A stretch of 64,000 bases of DNA from Anaeramoeba flamelloides (lineage: Eukaryota > Metamonada > Anaeramoebidae), in contig JANTQA010000070.1 in the NCBI GenBank assembly GCA_027625915.1, positions 2,857,001 to 2,921,000 of the forward strand, in the 5' to 3' direction. The position numbers and the translations under genes are program-made. Position 1 is the first letter of the stretch. Each line of letters opens with the position of its first letter. Shown here one piece after another: positions 48,134-58,248 of this stretch. The notes beneath the pieces are model-generated. The model saw only the letters and a list, made by a program, of their open reading frames with translations. It was not told the origin of the DNA and made no database searches.

Positions 48134-50038
48134 CTAGTTTTTTTTCTTTTCAGTGGTTTGATCATTTTTATTTATTTGCAGAGTTGTTTTTATTGGTTCT
48201 TCAATTTTTTGGTCTTTTTTTTTCTCATCATTTTTGAGTGCTTCTTTTTTCTTTTCATCTTCTTTTTCTTTTTCCTTTTCTTTTTTTTGTTCTTGCTTTT
48301 GCTCTTTTTTTTGATCAGATTCTTTTTCATTTTTATTTTCTTTTTTTGTTTCTTGTTCTTTTTCCTTTTCTTTTTCCTTTTCTTTTCCCCTTTCTGTTTC
48401 TGCTTCTTTTTCTTTTTCTTTTCCTTTTTTTGTTTCTGTTTCTTGTTCTTTTACTTGTTCTTTTTGTTCTTGCTTTTGTTCTTTTTTTTGATCAGATTCT
48501 TTTTCATTTTTATTTTCTTTTTCTGTTTCTTTTTCTTTTTCCTTTTCTTTTTTTGTTTCTTTTTCTTTTTCTTTTTCTTTTCCCCTTTCTGTTTCTGTTT
48601 CTGTTTCTGTTTCTTTTCCCCTTTCTGTTACTGTTTCTTTTTCTTTTTCTTTTTCAGTTTCTTTTTCTTTTTCTGTTTTTATTTCTTTTTCTTTTTCTTT
48701 TCCCCTTTCTGTTTCTATTTCTATTTCTTTTTCTTTTTCTTTTTCTTTTTCTTTTCTCCTTTCTGTTTCTGTTTCTATTTGTTGTTCTTTTTCTTGTTCT
48801 TTATCTTGTTCATTTTTTTTTTGAACATGTTCAGGTTTTTTTTCCTGTTCTAATTTTTCATTTTCCTTTCTTTTTTCTTGTTTTTCACCCCTCTCTTCTT
48901 TTTCTTTATTTTGTTGTTTTTCTTGATATTTTTCTTTTTTTTCTTGTTGCTGTAGATCTTTATCCTGAGTTTTTTTTTCTTCTTGTTGCTGTACTATTTT
49001 TTGTTCTATTTTTTTTTGATTATTTTTATTATTTGTTTCTTTGTTAACATCTAAAATCGAACTTTTTCTCTCTTTAAGTTTCTTTTTCAATTCTATTTTT
49101 TCTTCTTTTTTGAGATTTTCATAATTTGTTAATAATGTCTTTTCACTTTCCAAAAAGAGCTGTGAATAATAGTAGATTTGATTTTCTGCTTTTTTGTTCT
49201 TATTTTCAAGCATTTTATAATTTTGGTCCCAATCTAATTGCTTTTCAGATTGATCAATTTGGAATAAAACTTGTTTTTTCGATTCTGTTTTTTTTTTTAA
49301 TTCCTCATTTTTCTCTTTTAGTTTCCTTGATAGATCTTGTGTTTCTTTGAATTGTTTATTGAGCTTTCCGAGTAATTCTTTTTGCTCTTTAATTTGCCGA
49401 TCCAACATTTCTGATTCTTCCTGAATTAATTGTAATTCCTTTTTTTCATTGATTTCAATTAATTGTGGGAAATTGTCGTTCATCGCTATTAAGGAATTTA
49501 ACTTCATTATTGTCGATTCAAGATCTTGTGTTTTTTTTGTACTCTGCTCAAAGATCTCCATTTTTTCATTTTTTTGCTGGTTTATTAGAACACTTTCCTT
49601 GGCAACTTTTTGAAAAATTTTTTTATTTTCTTCAATTTCTCTTCCTAACTTTTCTTTTCGTTTTTTTTCATTTTCCAGATCTCTTTTGTTTTCCCTGATC
49701 ATGTCTGTATTGCTTGTAATTTCTTTGTTTAAATGTATTATGTCGTTATCAATTTCAACACAGTTGTTGTTAAGTTCATTAATTTCGTTTTCAATTGTCT
49801 CTAGTTCATTTTTTAATTTTTTATTTTCTTTTTCTTTTTCAATCTCCAGTTTTTTTTCTTCTTTCTCTTTTTTTTTTTCTTTCTTATTTTTTACGTTTCT
49901 TGAATTCTTGTGATTGTGTCTTCTTTTCGTTTGGCTTGAGCTTTTTTTTTTAGAGCTGCTTTTTGATTTGTGCTTATGTGAACTCCTCTTTTTTTTTTTT
50001 TTATTTTTTGGCGTATCGTTTTCGCTGCCTGAAGACAT
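48134..50038 (-). CDS. Coiled-coil protein with basic N-terminus and KEKE-type tail
   Basis: A single open frame of 634 residues, ATG 50038. Residues 1-50 are strongly basic (KNKKKKKRSSHKHKSKSSSK), resembling a nuclear-localisation or RNA-binding tail. Residues about 55-330 form a heptad-rich coiled coil (IENEINELNNNCVEIDNDII, LIQEESEMLDRQIKEQKELL). From about 340 the protein is almost only E, K, Q, T and R in hexamer-type repeats (ETERGKEKEKE), with the block KNEKESDQKKEQKQEQ present twice. The repeated DNA is (TTTTTC)n-like on the plus strand. No enzymatic domain. Lengths of the repeats are probably variable within the species. Family not recognised; a filament, scaffold or nuclear matrix-type role would be a guess. 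Confidence 0.7.
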   Translation of the reverse strand: MSSGSENDTPKNKKKKKRSSHKHKSKSSSKKKSSSQTKRRHNHKNSRNVKNKKEKKKEKEEKKLEIEKEKENKKLKNELETIENEINELNNNCVEIDNDIIHLNKEITSNTDMIRENKRDLENEKKRKEKLGREIEENKKIFQKVAKESVLINQQKNEKMEIFEQSTKKTQDLESTIMKLNSLIAMNDNFPQLIEINEKKELQLIQEESEMLDRQIKEQKELLGKLNKQFKETQDLSRKLKEKNEELKKKTESKKQVLFQIDQSEKQLDWDQNYKMLENKNKKAENQIYYYSQLFLESEKTLLTNYENLKKEEKIELKKKLKERKSSILDVNKETNNKNNQKKIEQKIVQQQEEKKTQDKDLQQQEKKEKYQEKQQNKEKEERGEKQEKRKENEKLEQEKKPEHVQKKNEQDKEQEKEQQIETETERRKEKEKEKEKEIEIETERGKEKEKEIKTEKEKETEKEKEKETVTERGKETETETETERGKEKEKEKETKKEKEKEKETEKENKNEKESDQKKEQKQEQKEQVKEQETETKKGKEKEKEAETERGKEKEKEKEKEQETKKENKNEKESDQKKEQKQEQKKEKEKEKEDEKKKEALKNDEKKKDQKIEEPIKTTLQINKNDQTTEKKKN

Positions 50039-51945
50039 TTGGTGAATTTCTAAAACAAAAAAATTAATTTAAACTGTTTTTGAAAAAAATGATTTATTTG
50101 GAAAGTTCTTTTGCAAATGTTCTTAAGACTTAAAAGTACCAAAGACTTGGTATAAGTCAAGAGATAGATTTTGCACAATCTTTTGTTGCTTTACACACTA
50201 TTTGAAACCAAGTTTTTCTTATTTGGATTTATTCAACCAAAGTTTGTCTTTGTAGCTTACATTCGATAAGATTATTTGTTTTTACTATCTTGTAAATAGT
50301 TCTTAAAATTGATTTATGAAAACAAAAGCATAACTTGAACATACTATTTTCCAATGTTATTTTGTATCACAATTTTTCTCAGTTCGTATTTATTTTTGGG
50401 AGTTCTTCTTTTATTATTTATTTTTATATTATCATTTTAAGTTTTTTGTTTATTTGGAATTTTCAGCTATCCAAAGTCAATCAAAAATCATTTTAACAAA
50501 ACAAGAAACCACACAAATTACTTCTCTATTTCTTCTCAATTCAATTTATTTTAAGGTATATGTTCATTTTTCACTGAAAGTTATGGTTTTATAAACCCAA
50601 ACTGTTGATTTATTGAAAATATTCCATTAAAAATTTAAAATTTCGTACAAGTCGATTTTTTTTTTCAATAAAAAGAAACACTAAATGCTTTTAAGGTTTC
50701 CCTTTCTTCAACCCCCCCCCCCCCCCCATATACATTTTTCATGGTTATATAAATATTTTAGACTTTACCAGTACTTGAAACGTAAATTATTATTTCACAT
50801 CATGATTCCTTTTAAAATTAAAACGTGATTCATCTGAAAAAAGAATTTGCTATTTTTTTAAATATACTGAAAAGTAGAACTTCTTTTGTTTTTAATATAT
50901 AATGTATGTTTGTTTTTATTTTAAATCAGAAACCCCCACCGTTTTTTCTCAGAAAAGATAAATTCAGAATAATCTTCTACGGAAGTAGGTATATTTTATC
51001 AGTTTGAAAATTTTTAATTGCTTGACAACCTTACTAAAAAATTTTTTTTGAGTTTCAAAGAATATTGAATGTTCGAAACCAAAATACAGTACACCTTTTT
51101 ATTTGTGAAAAGAAAAAGAAACAAAGTAAATCTGTAGTGGATCTTTAAATTTTCAATTTTTGTAATTTTTTTTTTTCTATTAATTTTTTATTGTTATTAA
51201 CTTTTAGGTTTTGGATCTAGAAATATGTTTATGGTAACACTTGAATTAATCCATAGAACAAATCATTAAAAATCAACCCGGAAAGGTGTGAATTTGAAAC
51301 AAATCTTTTCTTTACAAAAACAAAACAAGAAATATCAATTTTCAAAATAAATTTGTTGAAATTAAAAATCAAAAAAAAATTCTGACCAAATCCTATTTTT
51401 AAAGATTTATTTTTATTATTTTCGTAGACTAGAATGAATACTTACAAATTATTACCATGGAATTCTTGTCCCATTACTTATTATTATTATTTTTAATTTT
51501 CTTCTTTTTTTTACATATTTGTTTTCAAAATAGTTTTTTTCAATTCTTTTTATCAAAATAAGCGAAAACAAAGAATACTGTTTCAAAAATTAAAGTAGAA
51601 GGGAAATAATTCTGGTTTTAAAAGAACAAACACAAAAGATTCAACCCAAAAAAAAAAGAAAAATCCGTTTTACAAGATTTCTGAAATCGTAATTCAAAAT
51701 TATTTTAATTTTTTCAATATTTAACCGAAAATAAATTATTTTCCAATCAAACAAATATACTAAAAAATATTTATTTATGAATGAAGAGGAATTTAAAAAA
51801 TACCCTATATTCTTATATACAAACAAGAATTAGATGAACTGAATGAAAATGGGATTTTTAAATTCATTTTGTAAATCTATTTAAAAATTGGGAATAATTT
51901 GTTCATCTAAAAAATTTACAAATAAAAATTTTTCCATTCAGATTA

Positions 51946-52200
51946 ATGATAAAACCAAGAAAAGAAAAAGTAATTATAACGAATATTAAAACTAAGATCA
52001 AGAAATCAATAATTTTTATTTATTTTTTTTTGTTTAATTTTTTCATTTATTTTGATTTTCATTTTTTAATTGATATACCAATATTGATTAGACAATGTAT
52101 ATGTGGGCAAATATCCGAAACCCCCTTTAAATTAAAAATATTAATCTAATTGGTTAAATAAACAATTTGAATCAATCAGTTTCGGATAAGTGATGACACT
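51946..52200 (+). mobile_element. LINE ORF2 C-terminal scrap
   Basis: IPILIRQCICGQISETPFKL resembles the C-x-C-G...-P-(H)-L start of the C-terminal LINE knuckle seen at 36.4 kb (CILCDTLVEDTPHPL). Only this short piece is recognisable. Confidence 0.4.
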
Positions 52201-52414
52201 CAAAATTTGGAAAATGTTTGACTCCCAACAACGCCAATTTTTTTTTTTTTTAAATTTTTGTTTTGACTCTTCTAAATGGATGAGTTAACATCATCTAAGT
52301 AATTTATTATTTTCACTCTATTTTTCAAAATCCAAAAATCGCATGTTTCCAATATAAAACGAAAAAAGGTACACTATTGTTTTATCTAACTTATAAGTAA
52401 AATCTTGAAAATGG

Positions 52415-52448
<34 letters not shown>
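52415..52448. repeat. (TA)n microsatellite
   Basis: About 16 uninterrupted AT units. A shorter tract (ATATATATATAT) is at about 20066-20077. No associated feature. Confidence 0.85.
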
Positions 52449-52450
<2 letters not shown>

Positions 52451-53084
52451 TGGAGGGTCTTAATTTTGTAAGAAATTTTTTTTTTTGTTTTTATTCTAAA
52501 TGATGAATATTTCAATTCCAATATCCATCAATAAAACTAATAAAGTTATTTTCGATTATATGTATTTAATTTTGTTAAATTCTCACAAAAATTTATCAAT
52601 TAAATTTCCAATCTTATTAAGCAAAAATTATTTATTCCTTAAAGTTTTAGAAAAATTTGTTTTCTTTAATTTTCCAAAAATAAAAAAATGAAAAATAATT
52701 TTCAATTTAGAAATTTTTTTTAACAAATTGTTTTGATTTTATTCACAAGAATCATTAAGACAATTTAAATCATTTATGGAATATAAGAAATTGATTTTGA
52801 TTTTTAGTGATAAAAATGTTTGTTTCTAAAATATCAACAAGAATAGTTTTATTTCATAAAATCAAATTTAATTTCATAAAAAACCTCAATTTTTAGAAAA
52901 AAAAGCTATATGATTTTAAAACTTGAATTAAGAATAAAAATATCCTTCTAAAAAATATCAATATTTGAAATAAGTTGAATAAATCATTTTTTTTTGTTTA
53001 ACCAAAGAATAATCCAAAAAAGAAAAAAAAATCTTTATATTAGATTATTCCTGACAAAAAGACTTTTTATTATGTAAAAAGGAT

Positions 53085-53640
53085 GGAAATCGTAATAAAA
53101 ATGTACAATTACAAATAAGAAAGTTCAAATTATTACTTAAAAATAATAAAAATAGTGAAACATGAAAGTATGTGTAACTTGTAAATAAAAACGAATAATT
53201 AAACTCAAAAAATATTAAATGTTTAAAGAAAATCAGCCAAAAAGGAGAAATCAATAACAATAATTAAATAATAAATTTCCTCAAGAAAATATTTATGATC
53301 AATTATCATATAAAATTAAAGTAATATAAAGTTTCATATCTGTGATTTTTTGGTCTTTATTAACAGTATTTTTTTTTTTATTTTTTCGTATTGGACAATT
53401 TCTTCCTATATAAAGTATTTTTATTTTTATTTATAATTAATTTTTTGCTACTTAACCTGAAGACCTTTCATGTATGTGTTTTCAAAAAATTATTCTGAAA
53501 TCACTGATTTTTCCATTTTAATTTATTTTTCGAAATATTGGTAAAAGGAATTATAGAGTATAATTTACTCTTCTGTGATAATGATAATAATAAATGTAAA
53601 AATTTCCAAACACTCCTAATAATAACCATATACAACAAGA
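53085..53640 (+). repeat. Composite dispersed repeat, segment C copy 3
   Basis: A diverged match to 31819-32450 and 47050-47665 (GTGAAACATGAAAGTATG.GT, TTATGATCAATTATCATATA, CTGTGATTTTT.GGTCTTTA). It is the oldest looking of the three. Noncoding. Confidence 0.5.
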
Positions 53641-54356
53641 AGTCATCGAATTTACAAAATTGGAACTTGGGGTAAAAATTTTTGAAAATACTTATTTAAA
53701 AATTTATCATTAAATAATTTTTATTAATTTAATAAATTAATTCAATAAATCTGAAATAGGTTATTCGAAAATGTATCTAATTACAATATACCATTTTTAT
53801 TTATTGAATTCTCGGATTTAACATATTTACTAATTTTTTAGTACACCCATTAATTTTGAATTGAATAATTCAAATGATTTATCTAATCAAAAAAAACAAA
53901 CAATTATTGAATATCTGAGGATGAGAATATATCCTCAGCTAATAAATTTACAACTCAATTCAAAAATATAAATCAATAATTAATCAATTTATTAAAAGAA
54001 AAATGTAAAAAAATCATTTATTTTTTGATTTTGATTTTAATATTTGATAAAATTACTTCTTCTTTTCTTGGTTTTATTTTTTATACTTCATTGAAATTAT
54101 TTTTAGAGTGAATTTTTTGAAAAACAAATTATTTTCAATTTCTAAAGTTTTTTTGAACATATATTTTATTTTTGATTTACATTTTTTTAGGAAATTTAGA
54201 TTCAAGTTTTTGTTCGTAAAATAAATAAATCTTTTTTGAATTCTAATTTTTTAGAAATTCAGTTTATTTTTTTTCTGAATTTATTTTATTATAAAAGAAA
54301 TTTTTGTCGGTTTATTTAATTAAGCAACATAATTATGAAATTTTCTTTTGATTTTT

Positions 54357-54555
54357 TACAGTCAGTTTCACTTTTAAGGTACAAACTTTCAACGAAATTT
54401 AAGGCACAAAAAAATCTCAAATTAAAGTACAAAATTTGGAATATATTTTTTTACAATTTATTTTTACTAGAATTTGAATTTTGTGCTTTAATTTGAGATT
54501 TTTTTGTGCCTTGTATTTTGTTGAAGTTTTCGCCTTAAAAGTGGAACTGATTGTA
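54357..54555. mobile_element. TACAGTCAG foldback MITE, copy 5
   Basis: 199 bp, TA on both sides, three AAGGYACAAA units on the left arm and two to three on the right (one worn to TTTTCGCCTT). Loop orientation as in copy 1. No coding sequence. Confidence 0.85.
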
Positions 54556-54974
54556 ATGATATTTTCTTTTACTTTGATTTGATTTGCTTTAGTTGTTTTT
54601 TTCTTTTGCTAATTCAATATAAGAATTTAAATTATTGAAAAAATAGGTTTTTTTGGATCAGTTTGAAAAAAATATTTGAAAAAAGAATTTTTCAAATAAA
54701 TTTATAAAAAAAATCCTTTTGTTAAAAAAAAAATAAACAGAAATTAGATGAGGATTTCAAAGTATGAATTTTTTTTTCCAAACCTAGAAGATAAACAAAA
54801 CAAAACTTCGAAAATATAGTTTATTTGGTTTGCTCTTACTATTATTTTTTTCATTTTTGACAAGTTTCTTTTATAAAAGCGATCTTTCTGATTTGGTTGT
54901 TTTAAAGTAAAGTTTTGTTCAAAATATACACCATCTCATATTTTTTTTATTGGGTTGTTCTATGATTAATTTCG

Positions 54975-55199
54975 ATGAAATATCCTTCTAACACATTTCC
55001 AGTTTCAAAGTCTAATTTAATAAAACAAACATCGAATGAAAAAAAATTGTTTCAAAATTTGAAAAATGAAAATATTCAGCTCGGATTAACTTTGGGTTCG
55101 TTTTACAAAAATAAAAGAGTGAATCGCATTCTGTTTTCAAGGCTTCAGTCTCCCACATCACTCGAAATAATCTTTTTTTTCCGAAAGGTTCATATTTAA
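54975..55199 (+). CDS. Hypothetical 74-residue open frame
   Basis: Starts ATG 54975 and reads KYPSNTFPVSKSNLIKQTSN, then LGSFYKNKRVNRILFSRLQS, with fairly coding-like codons. No domain, no signal peptide. It ends 366 nt before the rolling-stone-like gene on the same strand and could be an upstream exon of another gene or chance. Confidence 0.25.
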   Translation: MKYPSNTFPVSKSNLIKQTSNEKKLFQNLKNENIQLGLTLGSFYKNKRVNRILFSRLQSPTSLEIIFFFRKVHI

Positions 55200-55564
55200 A
55201 ATGATAAAAAATCGTGAGATGTACCTACTCCCTTAAATAAAAAAGTAAAGCCAATAATAAAAACCAGAAAAAAGGAAAACTCAATAATTATGTTTTGGTA
55301 CGCTCGTACGTTTACACGTTAAAAGTTACAGTGGACCTTTTTGCTTTAGAACGATGGTTTATGGAATTTTCAAAAAGGAGTTTCATAAAAAAGACAACTA
55401 CTTTGGTTTCAAAAAAATAAAATCTTCAAATTAAAACACACAAAATAGTTATTTTAGATCATAATTTATTCAAAAGGTAAGGTATTACCAAACAAAATTA
55501 CCGAAAATATTTCTAAAAAAATTTATTTTTCATACTTTATCTTTTTCCTTTTTCAAAACTCGAA

Positions 55565-56482
55565 ATGTTGAAAAATTTTCATCCGTTCAAAGATTTCAGG
55601 TCTCAGACAATGATTGTCCCATGGTTTATCAAAGATCGTAAGCAAATGCGTTATATTTTGATCCTTCGTATCGCCTTCTTTCTGTTTACAGTCATCTCAA
55701 TTTTTGCAACGATCGGAGGCAATTGGGAAGAAGGAAAATGGCTTGTCTACCTAACGAATTGGACGTGGACTTTGCAATGTGTCTTCCAGTTTCTAATATC
55801 CTATCACACTTACAAGTTCATAAAAAAATGGCCAAAATCATATTCAACAAATTCCGATTTCTTATGGGTAACTGAAACAACAAAGTCTTTAAAGTTATTA
55901 TGGATCTTTTGGGAGCATGTTTTTTGCCTCACTTTTTTAGTCTTTCTGTTTTATTGGGCAATTTTGTATTCACCAAAATCGAAGCCAGGTTATTCTACGG
56001 TCGTTGCACATGGGATCAACTGCGTTTTCACAATGATCGAAATAATGTTTAACCGTACCACGTTCCCATTAGCCCATTTTCCCTTCATGTTTGTATTTGC
56101 ATTAATCTATCTCTTTGTGACAATAATTTATTATTTTGCTGCAGGCAAGGATACCATCTATAGTGTGATTAATGTTTCCAAAGCTTTGGGTTGGTTAGTA
56201 TTTTTCTTGACCATTGTTTTTGTATTTGTTCTTTTTATTGCCGGGAAAGCGCTCTCACATTTAAGGGATAGGATCTGGAAAAACAACTCGGTTAAAAAGC
56301 TTGAAGACAATGAAGATATCGATGCTGAGAATGAATTAGTTTCACTTGGGGATTCTTACACTGTTTCTGATAATGATATGAAGCACAATTCTTCAAATAA
56401 TGACGAAAAAGAGTCTTCTGAAAAAAACCCTGAAAGTAATAATGACTCTTCAAAATCTTTGGAATCAGCAGACTTAGATTAA
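55565..56482 (+). CDS. Rolling-stone-like multi-span membrane protein
   Basis: 305 residues, single exon, ATG 55565. About six hydrophobic segments (near residues 30-50, 68-84, 112-134, 147-163, 172-194, 206-228). Family-type landmarks are YLTNWTWTLQ after helix 1 and the block HGINCVFTMIEIMFNRTTFP, then HFPFMFVFALIYLFVTIIYY and AAGKDTIYSV. These match the layout of rolling-stone/androgen-induced-type proteins ('tNw...', 'H.iN..fmliE...nr.p....H', 'a.g...iY'). The C-terminal 80 residues are acidic, serine- and asparagine-rich and presumably cytosolic. In animals rolling stone acts in myoblast fusion; a function in a protist is unknown. The fit is by motif order only. Confidence 0.6.
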   Translation: MLKNFHPFKDFRSQTMIVPWFIKDRKQMRYILILRIAFFLFTVISIFATIGGNWEEGKWLVYLTNWTWTLQCVFQFLISYHTYKFIKKWPKSYSTNSDFLWVTETTKSLKLLWIFWEHVFCLTFLVFLFYWAILYSPKSKPGYSTVVAHGINCVFTMIEIMFNRTTFPLAHFPFMFVFALIYLFVTIIYYFAAGKDTIYSVINVSKALGWLVFFLTIVFVFVLFIAGKALSHLRDRIWKNNSVKKLEDNEDIDAENELVSLGDSYTVSDNDMKHNSSNNDEKESSEKNPESNNDSSKSLESADLD

Positions 56483-58043
56483 ATATTGGGAGGTTCATTA
56501 GAATTAGTCCACCAATAATCAATTGTTAGCTTGTTTTCTGTAATGAAAACTCGAATATGTTTTTTTTTTTTTTTTTTTGTTTTTTATTTTTCCCTTTTTT
56601 CTTCTTTTTATCAATTAATTTTTCCATAAAATCGACAATTGAAAATGAATTTTCATTTTGAAAAAACTATTTTTAGGCTGGTGGTTAGTAAAATAACAAA
56701 ATAAATTAGAACCGATTTCTTAAACAGTTTAATACCAAAGCATATCAAACAACAAAAAAATGTATAATTAAATAACAAAAAATTCACTCTAGTACACATA
56801 TCTAATATTTGGAGAGCAAAAGTTGATTTATTAGTCTTCGTACAATGATGATCTTAGAATTACAAAAAAATATTTTATAATTACTTTTGGCCTGAGAATA
56901 AAAAATTAACTAATTGTATGATCTAGCTATTATGTTATCATATTTTCTTTTTTGAAAACAAATAAATATTAGAAAAATCACCAAACGATTGATTATGTAA
57001 AAAATGTCACCAAAATACTTTTTTAAAACAAGTAAAAATTCAACTTAAAACCAAAGATCAACAATTTTTTTCTTCTAAATACCACTCCACGAAAATTAAC
57101 TTCGTTTCTGTTTAAAAGTGCCCAAAAATATTTTGGAATACTAATTATTGGATCTCATTGGCCTTTGAAGAACAACAAAAAAATAAGTTGAATAATGCAC
57201 ACCAAAGAATATTTAATATCTGTCAGAAGTAAATCTAATGAATCAATATTTTTTCGTATAAAATTGAAAAAATCAAATTTCTTAGGGGATCATTTAGAAA
57301 AAAAAAATGTTCATTTTGAACTTTAATTAAAGATCCAAAGAAAATCCCAGAAGAAACCAATAATTATTTCTCTACAGATCATTTTCACTATTTCAATAAC
57401 ATAAGAATAACACATTTTTTTCTTGTTGATTCTAGATCTTGCTTTTAAAAAAAAAAAATTTTCAAAGGGAATTAGGTTATCAAAAAAAAAAAGAAAAATA
57501 TATAATCTGAAATCGTTTTAATTTTGGCATTTCCCAAATTAATCGTTATTGGGTGTTTGAAATATTCTAGAAAATAACCAAAACTGGAAAATATTAGCAA
57601 TTTTTTGAACTTTTGAAAAAATCTTAATAAAGAACTTGTAAAAAGCGCAAGTGTTCAGAGATAAATATTTATGGGTAAATAACATTTTTGCTTTAAGACA
57701 AACTAATTTTTTTTTTTGAATTTTCAAGTTTAATCCCTCTGAAGAGTTTTTGGTAAATCTTGAGTCTATTTGTGTATGTAAGTACTTGTTAATGCATGTG
57801 CTTGCTTGTGTATGTTTAAGAATGGAAAAGTATGTTGGGTTTGGGGCAGGATGTGTTATTCTACTTATTTCTGATTGAAAATTTAATAGAAAAGTATAAA
57901 AAATGTTTGATATTTGAAAAAATAGTGTGGTCTTCTACAGAAACAAAGTTTATTTTTTTTTTCAATTTTTTTTTTTTTTTGTTTATTTTTAATAAAAAGA
58001 TTTTTTATTTTTTTAGATTTTTAAAAGTTTTTTTTACTCTCAG
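56483..58043. other. Intergenic stretch with a relic of the small membrane ORF
   Basis: About 57832-57960 is homologous to 38440-38560 (GATGTGTTATTCTACTTATT, CAGAAACAAAGTTTA blocks) but its frame is broken and lacks the second helix. Otherwise long T runs and no gene. Confidence 0.4.
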
Positions 58044-58244
58044 TACAGTCAGTTTCACTTTTAAGGCACAAACTTTCAACGAAATTTAAGGCACAATAAA
58101 AATCTCAAATTAAGGCACAAAATTCAAATTCTAGTAAAAATAAATTGTAAAAAAAAAATTTCCAAATTTTGTGCCTTAATTTGAGATTTTTTTGTGCCTT
58201 AAATTTCGTAGAAAGTTTGTGCCTTAAAAGTGAAACTGACTGTA
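58044..58244. mobile_element. TACAGTCAG foldback MITE, copy 6
   Basis: 201 bp, near-perfect arms, TA on both sides. It ends 4 nt before the first ATG of LINE ORF1 (58249), so it probably landed in the LINE 5' region. The loop is in the reverse orientation. Confidence 0.9.
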
Positions 58245-58248
58245 ACCA

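Larger units (their letters stand above)
50039..54356. other. Long intergenic stretch with scattered repeats
   Basis: No gene supported. Notable points: a C16 run at 50712-50727 in otherwise AT-rich DNA, and an open 63-codon frame at 52500-52691 with no family match. A LINE fragment, TA microsatellite and repeat C copy are listed separately. The first few hundred bases should hold the promoter of the coiled-coil gene. Confidence 0.5.

Noticed and set aside
48158-49913. Long plus-strand frames rich in F and L
   Set aside because: Shadows of the lysine/glutamate-rich coiled-coil gene on the minus strand; no plausible membrane protein.
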